A model generated the notes under the pieces. That model saw only the letters and a list, made by a program, of their open reading frames with translations. It had not been told where the DNA came from and ran no database searches. DNA of 6,135 bases, taken from the NCBI GenBank assembly GCA_903910005.1, contig CAIVXW010000023.1:1-6135 (forward strand), given 5' to 3'. Positions 1 through 5,167 of the stretch are shown here, piece after piece. The DNA comes from an uncultured Methylococcaceae bacterium (lineage in GTDB: Bacteria; Pseudomonadota; Gammaproteobacteria; Methylococcales; Methylococcaceae). Every line of letters starts with the position of its first letter. Position 1 is the first letter of the stretch. Made by a program: the position numbers and the translations under genes.

Positions 1-73
1 CGCGCGTCAGATGTGTGTTGGAGGCGGCGACCGGTTATTTCTCCTAACTTCCATCCCAACGCCGAGACGCGCG
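1..73. repeat. 8-bp inverted repeat, arms 57 bp apart
   Basis: CGCGCGTC at 1-8 is the exact reverse complement of GACGCGCG at 66-73. The arm at 66-73 is followed by CC, so the repeat could be longer if GG precedes base 1. The loop is too long and no T-run follows on either strand, so this is not a standard terminator for the hybrid kinase gene. Low-complexity CG arms can match by chance. Confidence 0.3.
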
Positions 74-77
74 CCAT
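1..77 (-). CDS. Possible start of a further minus-strand gene (partial, uncertain)
   Basis: An ATG at 77-75 lies 20 bases beyond the stop of the hybrid kinase gene. It is preceded by GGGAG at a 4-base spacing, a plausible ribosome binding site, and stays open to the window edge (25 complete codons, beginning MARVSALGWKLGE). Nothing in the peptide is recognised. Two plus-strand frames are also open from base 1, to stops at 77-79 and 100-102, so the strand of any coding here cannot be decided from so little sequence. Confidence 0.2.
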   Translation of the reverse strand, partial: MARVSALGWKLGEITGRRLQHTSDA

Positions 78-96
78 GATACTCCCATTCTGTGGC

Positions 97-3000
97 CTAT
101 AGGGTATTGATAACCCGGAGCATTTGTTCAATATCCACCGGTTTGACCAGATGTTCGTCAAATCCATGTTCCAGTGCCCGAGTCCGGTCGCTGGCCTGAC
201 CGTAGCCGGTCATGGCGATCAGGCCGGGTTGGCGGCTTAGTGGCAGGCTGCGAATACGGCTGGCCACTTCATAGCCGTCCAGTCCGGCCAGGCCGATGTC
301 CAGCAGAATCACGTCCGGGTCAAATTCGGCGACCAGTTCCAGTGCCCTGAATCCGTCAAAGGCAGTTTTGACCGTGTGACCCTCCAGTTGCAGCAGGATG
401 GCCGTGCCTTCGGCGGCGTCCTGGTTGTCATCCACCACCAGAACCCGGCGGGATGCTGTCCCGGCCGTTTCAGCAGGTGCCGGGATGGTGCTGACCGACA
501 CCGGTGTGGGCAGTTTCAGGGTAGCAGGCAAGCACACGGTAAATTCGCTGCCCAGTCCCAGTCCTTCGCTCTGGGCCGTGAGGGTGCCGCCATGCAGTTC
601 AACCAGGCGACGGGCCAGGGTCAGACCCAGGCCCAGTCCTCCCTGGGTTCGGGCCAGGGATTTTTCGGCCTGTACAAACATGTCAAAAATGGACGGCAGC
701 AGGGCAGGGTTGATGCCGATTCCACTATCCCTGACCTTGATGCGTACATTCTGGTGATCTTCAGACACGCTCAGGCTGATGCGTCCACCGTTGGGCGTAA
801 ACTTGATGGCGTTGTTCAGAAGATTAAGGATGATCTGCTGGAGACGGGTCGGATCGGCTTCAATGGTAAGCGGCGAGGGAGGGAGTGTCAGGTTGAATTC
901 CAGTTTGCGTGCTTCAAACTCCGGCGAAATATCGCCGATGATGCCCGTAAGCCAGGTTTTCAGTTCAATCGGTTCCCGCTTCAGGGTAATCGTACCCCGC
1001 GAAACCCGTGACATATCGAGCAAATCATCCAGCAGGCGAGTCTCCTGACGCAGTTGTCTGTCCAGCATGGCCTGGGCCTCGCCAATCAGGGTCGGGTCGC
1101 CGGTATTGCGTCGCCAGATTTCCAGGGCGTTGCGGATGGGGGCCAGCGGGTTGCGTAACTCATGGGCCAGCATGGCCAGAAATTCATCCTTGCGCTGATT
1201 GACCGATTGCAATGCCTGCAGGGCACTCTGGTATTCGGTAATGTCCTCAATGGCCAGCAGTATCAGCGACTGATGATCGTTACCGCGCAAAATCTGGGCA
1301 TTAAGGCTCAGGGTACGCAGGCCGATGCCGGGGAATGTCTGGGTGAGTTCCAGTTTCCGCAAGGCACCGTTGGCGAGCAGAATGTCGCCCAGCATCGCCC
1401 GCAGCAGTGGTAAATCCCAGCTGCACTGGTTGAGTTCATACAGGCCACGCCGCTCGGTGGATTCGCTATCGGTCTTGAACTGGCTATAGTATGACTGATT
1501 GGCCCGGATTATTTCCAGATTGCCATTCAATACCAGCAGGGGGTGATGAATGGTTTCGACAATGGCTTCGGCAAAACCGCAGGCCCGTTGCAATTCCTCG
1601 TTGAGTTCCTTGAGTCGCCGGTTTCTGGCCCTGAGTTCGTCATTACTGGCCTGTAATTCCTCCTGTGCCGTTTCCAGTTCTTCATTGGCACTCTGAAACT
1701 CCTCATTACTGGACAGTAATTCCTGTTCAGTTGCCTTGAGGTCTTCCTGAATACGCTCATGTTCAATCTGCATGGCCCGGATATACTCGCGGGCCGCCTC
1801 GATTTCATGCGTCAGCCGGGCACTCTGTTCGATGTCTGAACCGGCTTGAGCTGTCGCTTTGCCGTTGATTTTTTGCCACCAGCCGTTTAGAACCCGATCC
1901 ATCATGGTCGGGGTTTGGTTTGAACTGACCAGGCCTTGGTCTTCAAAAAAAACCAGAAACCAGGGGTTTTGTGCCGGTGGCAAAAACAATGGAATGATTT
2001 GCAGGTTGATGACCCGTATGCCGCCATTTTCCTGGATATGCAGGCTTTCGCGGCGAGTACCGCGCCCTTCCCGGCGTGCCTGGTCAAACGCATTGCCCAA
2101 CTCGACCAGAATACCGGGGCGGGCCAGTTTCTGCAGTTTGAGACTGGGGCGACCGGCCGGATTGGCCAGATAGGGGGCGGTTTCCCCCCTGAAGCGGAGG
2201 ATGTTCATTTCGCTGTCACACAGCACGCCAGGGGGCACATAGCGATCCATGGCCAGGCGATCAGCCTCCTGCTGCAGACGTTCCGGTTCGGAAACATCAT
2301 CCGCAACCACGTTTTTTTTGGGGGGGGTGCGTTCTGCCTGCACGGGGTATTCCTCCATGAGTGCCAGTCGGTTACGTTCTACCAGCGGGGTTTTACAAAA
2401 TATGCCGAAGCGGCCATCCACCGCACTAAACAATTCAGAATAGGTGCTGATGCTTTCGGATTCGCCCAATATCAGAAAACCGGTGGGCCGCAGTGCGTAA
2501 TGAAAGCGGGGAATTACCCGTTTCTGCAGGGTAGTATCCAGGTAAATCAGCAGATTACGGCAACTGACCATGTCAAGGCGCGAGAAGGGCGGATCCCGAA
2601 CCAGGTTGTGCCGGGAAAAAATGCACAGGTCACGAATTCTGCGATTAATCTGATAATGGCCATCAACCAGATTGAAATGGCGTTCCAGCCGGTCAGGTGG
2701 AATCTGCCGGGCAATTTTGGCGGGGAACAGGCCCGCCCTGGCCTTTTCAATGGCTGAGTCACTGATATCAGTACCAAACAACTGGATACGGTGATGGGCC
2801 GCTTCTTCTCCCAGATATTCCATCAGACAGATGGCAATGGAATACACTTCCTCGCCACTGGCACAGCCGGGTATCCAGAACCGGAGCGGGGTATCATCAG
2901 GGCGGTTTTCCAGCAGGCGCGGAAAAACCAGGCTGTTCAACCCTTCAAACATCTCCGGATCGCGGAAAAAATAGGTCACCTGTATCAGCAGGTCATCAAA

Positions 3001-3810
3001 CAGGGTCTGAACTTCCTCCGGATTGTCAGTCAGCAGTTCCAGATAGTCCCTTACATCGCTGATTCCGCACAGACTCATGCGCCGCCCCAGGCGTCGCCGC
3101 ACGGTACCCCGCTTGTAATGGGTAAAATCAACCCCGGTTGCCTTCTTCAGGTGCTGAAACAGATGGCGGAAATTTTCGTCATCGACATTCTGGATGCCGT
3201 CATCCGGCAGATTGCGTTCGTTGCGGTACTGCGGGCGGCGGGTGGTTTGAATCAGGGCCTGGGCAATGGCAATGGGTGACAAGACCCGGTCAACCACTCC
3301 TTGTTGTATGGCCGTGCCTGGCATGCCATTGAACTGGGCCGTATCCTCGTTCTGGGCGTAGGTGGTTCCGCCCGCCTGCCGGATGGCCCGCAAGCCCTGC
3401 ACGCCGTCAATCCCGCTGCCCGACAGAATCACACCGATGGCCAGGTTACCCTGTTCCTCGGCCAGCGACTGAAACAAACGGTCAATGGGCATGGCCGGGG
3501 CGGGAAAATCCCGCCGGGCGGTCAACAGCAACTGACCGTTGTTCAGGGTCATGACCGTGTTGGGCGGAATGACGTAGACACAGTTGGGTTCCAGTTGCTG
3601 ACCGTGGGTGGCCTCGACGACCGGGATGATGGTCTTGCTGGCCAGCAACTGAACCAGCGAGCTTTTTTGATGGGGATCGAGATGCTGAATCAGTACGACG
3701 GCCAGACCACTGGTCAGGGGGAGTTCGGTCAGGAACTCGGAGAAGGCTTCAAGGCCACCCGCCGAGGCTCCCACACCGACCACGAAAAAGGGTAGCATAG
3801 CGGCAACCAT
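97..3810 (-). CDS. CheB-CheR-PAS hybrid sensor histidine kinase with C-terminal receiver
   Basis: Cytoplasmic signalling protein of 1237 residues. Domains in order: CheB methylesterase, about 4-190 (GASAGG with nucleophile S16, H43 of QHLDPH, D135 of GSGIDG), without the receiver of classical CheB; CheR methyltransferase, about 213-475 (TYFFRD 279-284, SAM-binding GCASGEE 315-321, GTDIS 346-350, RNLLIY 418-423); PAS-like segment, about 515-624; coiled coil, about 661-742, with the NEEF/NEEL/QEEL repeats usual in this family; PAS, about 744-869; HisKA with H883 in HELRNP; HATPase (N1000, DSGIGI 1028-1033, GGLGLGL 1057-1063); receiver (D1127/D1128, phospho-acceptor D1171, T1201, K1223). All key residues are present, so methylation, demethylation, autophosphorylation and phosphotransfer are all plausible; substrates are unknown. 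The frame is open upstream to 4068, but that part would overlap the divergent permease gene and has no CheB similarity. ATG 3810 (or 3798) begins just before the CheB GxGASAGG motif. Neither has a clear Shine-Dalgarno. No membrane segment is seen. Confidence 0.95.
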   Translation of the reverse strand: MVAAMLPFFVVGVGASAGGLEAFSEFLTELPLTSGLAVVLIQHLDPHQKSSLVQLLASKTIIPVVEATHGQQLEPNCVYVIPPNTVMTLNNGQLLLTARRDFPAPAMPIDRLFQSLAEEQGNLAIGVILSGSGIDGVQGLRAIRQAGGTTYAQNEDTAQFNGMPGTAIQQGVVDRVLSPIAIAQALIQTTRRPQYRNERNLPDDGIQNVDDENFRHLFQHLKKATGVDFTHYKRGTVRRRLGRRMSLCGISDVRDYLELLTDNPEEVQTLFDDLLIQVTYFFRDPEMFEGLNSLVFPRLLENRPDDTPLRFWIPGCASGEEVYSIAICLMEYLGEEAAHHRIQLFGTDISDSAIEKARAGLFPAKIARQIPPDRLERHFNLVDGHYQINRRIRDLCIFSRHNLVRDPPFSRLDMVSCRNLLIYLDTTLQKRVIPRFHYALRPTGFLILGESESISTYSELFSAVDGRFGIFCKTPLVERNRLALMEEYPVQAERTPPKKNVVADDVSEPERLQQEADRLAMDRYVPPGVLCDSEMNILRFRGETAPYLANPAGRPSLKLQKLARPGILVELGNAFDQARREGRGTRRESLHIQENGGIRVINLQIIPLFLPPAQNPWFLVFFEDQGLVSSNQTPTMMDRVLNGWWQKINGKATAQAGSDIEQSARLTHEIEAAREYIRAMQIEHERIQEDLKATEQELLSSNEEFQSANEELETAQEELQASNDELRARNRRLKELNEELQRACGFAEAIVETIHHPLLVLNGNLEIIRANQSYYSQFKTDSESTERRGLYELNQCSWDLPLLRAMLGDILLANGALRKLELTQTFPGIGLRTLSLNAQILRGNDHQSLILLAIEDITEYQSALQALQSVNQRKDEFLAMLAHELRNPLAPIRNALEIWRRNTGDPTLIGEAQAMLDRQLRQETRLLDDLLDMSRVSRGTITLKREPIELKTWLTGIIGDISPEFEARKLEFNLTLPPSPLTIEADPTRLQQIILNLLNNAIKFTPNGGRISLSVSEDHQNVRIKVRDSGIGINPALLPSIFDMFVQAEKSLARTQGGLGLGLTLARRLVELHGGTLTAQSEGLGLGSEFTVCLPATLKLPTPVSVSTIPAPAETAGTASRRVLVVDDNQDAAEGTAILLQLEGHTVKTAFDGFRALELVAEFDPDVILLDIGLAGLDGYEVASRIRSLPLSRQPGLIAMTGYGQASDRTRALEHGFDEHLVKPVDIEQMLRVINTL
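2285..2327 (-). other. C8-A8 homopolymer junction with slippery heptamer and hairpin (possible recoding site)
   Basis: In coding-strand sense, eight C (2327-2320) run directly into eight A (2319-2312) and then C, read as ACC CCC CCC AAA AAA AAC (T-P-P-K-K-N, residues 495-500) in the linker after the CheR domain. The last seven bases form an in-frame A_AAA_AAC heptamer of the -1 frameshift type. A stem of seven pairs with one bulged G (GGTT-G-CGG with CCG-AACC, 9-base loop) occupies 2308-2285, only about 2 bases after the heptamer. The -1 frame stops at TGA 2299-2297. The frame is intact on both sides as assembled, so the full-length protein is encoded; that recoding happens is inference. Confidence 0.35.
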
Positions 3811-3839
3811 CGTGAAGGATGCGAAAGGATTGAACCGGG

Positions 3840-3869
3840 ATAATCGCAGGAAAACGACCGGATTGTCTA
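3840..3869 (-). promoter_or_regulatory. Candidate sigma70 promoter of the hybrid kinase gene
   Basis: On the minus strand, TAGACA (3869-3864, 5 of 6 matches to TTGACA) is followed after 18 bp by GATTAT (3845-3840, 4 of 6 matches to TATAAT), preceded by TGC, an extended -10 TGn. Transcription would start near 3833, giving a leader of about 22 bases before ATG 3810. This supports the short start and makes the in-frame extension up to 4068 non-coding. Found by eye; weak promoters of this quality do occur by chance. Confidence 0.4.
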
Positions 3870-3940
3870 CCTGAAAAATTACGCAGGACTTTTTCCGGGC
3901 GGGATGTGTATGAACCCAATAACAATAAAACCAAGACTCA

Positions 3941-5029
3941 ATGTATAGCGTACTGGACTGGATCAGCCACTGGCTCAAACGGGTGATACCCAACCGACAG
4001 GCGGTATCCTTCATCATCATCCTGACGGCAGGCTTCATGACTGTCATCACACTCAGCGGGATGCTCATGCCGGTCTATGCTGCCGCCGTGATAGCCTACC
4101 TGCTTGAAGGCCTGGTTTCCCTGTGTGAACGCCATCGCCTGCCGCGCATGGCGGCGGTGGCACTGGTTTTTCTGCTGTTCGTCGCCTTTGGCCTGTTCAT
4201 GCTGGTTGCCCTTTTGCCGGTGCTGTATCAGCAATCGGCTTCACTGATCGAACAGGTGCCAGCCTGGGTCAAAAGTGCACAGGCTCTGGTGACCCAACTG
4301 CCACAGCGTTACCCACACGTCGTCACCCGTCAGCAACTGGATCAGCTTTCCTCCGTACTCGGTCAGGAATGGCTGGCATTTGGCCAGTCACTGCTGAGTT
4401 ACTCCTACAGTTCAATCGTCAACATCATCACGGTGACCGTTTACGTGGTGCTGGTTCCGCTGCTCATCTTCTTTTTCCTGAAAGACCGTGACCGCCTGCT
4501 GGCATGGTTCGGGCAATTTCTGCCGCAGGATCGCCACCTGTTGAACCGGGTCTGGGCCGAGGTTGACATGCAGATCGGCAATTATGTCCGGGGCAAGCTG
4601 TTTGAGGTTCTGGCCTTGTTTCTGGTCACTTTTCTGGCTTTCTCACTGATGGATTTGCACTACGGGTTGTTGCTGGCGGTGCTGACCGGCCTGTCGGTGA
4701 TCATTCCCTACATCGGGGCGGTGCTGGTCACCATCCCGGTGGTTCTGGTGGCTTATTTTCAGTGGGGAGCAAGCCCTGATTTCTGGACGCTGATGATGAC
4801 CTACGCCGCCATCCACATTCTGGACGGTGCCCTGCTGGTGACGGTGCTGTTTTCCGGGGTGGTGAACCTGCATCCGGTCGCCATCATCGTGGCGATCCTG
4901 TTTTTTGGCGGATTATGGGGATTTTGGGGCGTCTTTTTTGCCATTCCGCTGGCCACCCTGGTTAAAGCCATACTCAATAGCTGGCCCCGCATGGATGAAG
5001 CCCCTGTCGGCGAACGTCAGCGAACGTAA
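3941..5029 (+). CDS. AI-2E family (PerM-like) permease
   Basis: Inner-membrane protein of 362 residues, normal length for the AI-2E transporter/PerM family. Hydrophobic segments at about 22-42, 43-59 and 70-92 are followed by an amphipathic, mostly non-membrane stretch (about 95-155). More follow at about 159-180, 220-238, 241-274 (with the IPYIGA signature at 255-260), 284-304 and 310-345. FFFLKDRDR (177-185), QIGNYVRGK (211-219) and VNLHPVAII (308-316) are hallmark family stretches. Members have been linked to AI-2 export, to Na+/H+ antiport or to no known substrate, so the family name should not be read as quorum-sensing function here. ATG 3941 gives the expected N-terminus (amphipathic helix, then the first membrane helix), although only an A-rich leader and no clear Shine-Dalgarno precedes it. 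It is transcribed divergently from the hybrid kinase and lies 138 bp before the LEPR-XLL gene on the same strand. Where homologs usually have LLVP in the helix before the LHP motif, this one reads LLVT (298-301). Confidence 0.93.
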   Translation: MYSVLDWISHWLKRVIPNRQAVSFIIILTAGFMTVITLSGMLMPVYAAAVIAYLLEGLVSLCERHRLPRMAAVALVFLLFVAFGLFMLVALLPVLYQQSASLIEQVPAWVKSAQALVTQLPQRYPHVVTRQQLDQLSSVLGQEWLAFGQSLLSYSYSSIVNIITVTVYVVLVPLLIFFFLKDRDRLLAWFGQFLPQDRHLLNRVWAEVDMQIGNYVRGKLFEVLALFLVTFLAFSLMDLHYGLLLAVLTGLSVIIPYIGAVLVTIPVVLVAYFQWGASPDFWTLMMTYAAIHILDGALLVTVLFSGVVNLHPVAIIVAILFFGGLWGFWGVFFAIPLATLVKAILNSWPRMDEAPVGERQRT

Positions 5030-5050
5030 GAAAATGACAGAAAATGTAAG
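5011..5050 (+). repeat. Four degenerate 10-bp direct repeats across the permease stop codon
   Basis: Four consecutive decamers share the pattern (c/a)(g/a)aa(c/t)g(t/a)(c/a)ag: cgaacgtcag, cgaacgtaag, aaaatgacag, aaaatgtaag. The first two and the last two are closest to each other. The permease stop codon TAA (5027-5029) lies in the second copy. Spacing of one helical turn is compatible with a regulator array upstream of the LEPR-XLL gene, but a chance local duplication is just as possible. Confidence 0.45.
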
Positions 5051-5120
5051 GCATTTGTGACAGATTTTATTTACAATATCCGCCAATGTATCGGAAAAGC
5101 CCCGTGCGCCGACGTTTGCC

Positions 5121-5133
5121 TCAGTTCAACTGA
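5121..5133. repeat. 13-bp perfect palindrome (6-bp arms, 1-bp centre)
   Basis: TCAGTT-C-AACTGA lies 34 bp before the LEPR-XLL start codon. Its arms are perfect and do not extend further (C opposite C on the flanks). Position and symmetry would suit a small dimeric repressor operator. It is not followed by a T-run, and the 1-base loop is too tight for an RNA hairpin, so it is not a terminator. Confidence 0.4.
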
Positions 5134-5155
5134 CAACATTGCCCAACCCAACCCC

Positions 5156-5162
5156 AAGGTGA
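5156..5162 (+). promoter_or_regulatory. Ribosome binding site deciding the LEPR-XLL start
   Basis: AAGGTGA stands 5 bases before ATG 5168, a good Shine-Dalgarno match with normal spacing. It singles out this ATG over the in-frame ATG at residue 7. No other gene start in the window has a comparably strong site. Confidence 0.75.
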
Positions 5163-5167
5163 CAACA

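Noticed and set aside
376..1011. Plus-strand ORF of 211 codons opposite the kinase and receiver domains
   Set aside because: Antisense shadow of the HATPase/receiver region, with low-complexity Q/G/R-rich sequence and no motif.
2172..2190. AGGGGG/CCCCCT hairpin inside the hybrid kinase gene as a frameshift stimulator
   Set aside because: It lies about 120 bases beyond the slippery heptamer, too far to act on it; it is probably a coincidence of G-rich codons.
1936..2757. Plus-strand ORF of 273 codons opposite the hybrid kinase gene
   Set aside because: It lies wholly antisense to the CheR and PAS-like coding region, resembles no known protein, and is explained by third-position GC bias in the real gene.
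3301..3795. Plus-strand ORF of 164 codons opposite the CheB domain
   Set aside because: Antisense to a domain with an intact catalytic triad; no ribosome binding site or recognisable fold.
3941..5029. Reading the permease as evidence of AI-2 quorum sensing
   Set aside because: The family name comes from a few members; most have other or unknown substrates, and no luxS or lsr gene is in the window.
5055..5077. Promoter-like pair TTGTGA / TACAAT before the LEPR-XLL gene
   Set aside because: The hexamers are only 11 bp apart, too short for sigma70. No correctly spaced pair was found in this gap.
5030..5167. Rho-independent terminator after the permease gene
   Set aside because: No GC-rich stem followed by a T-run is present, so co-transcription with the LEPR-XLL gene cannot be excluded.
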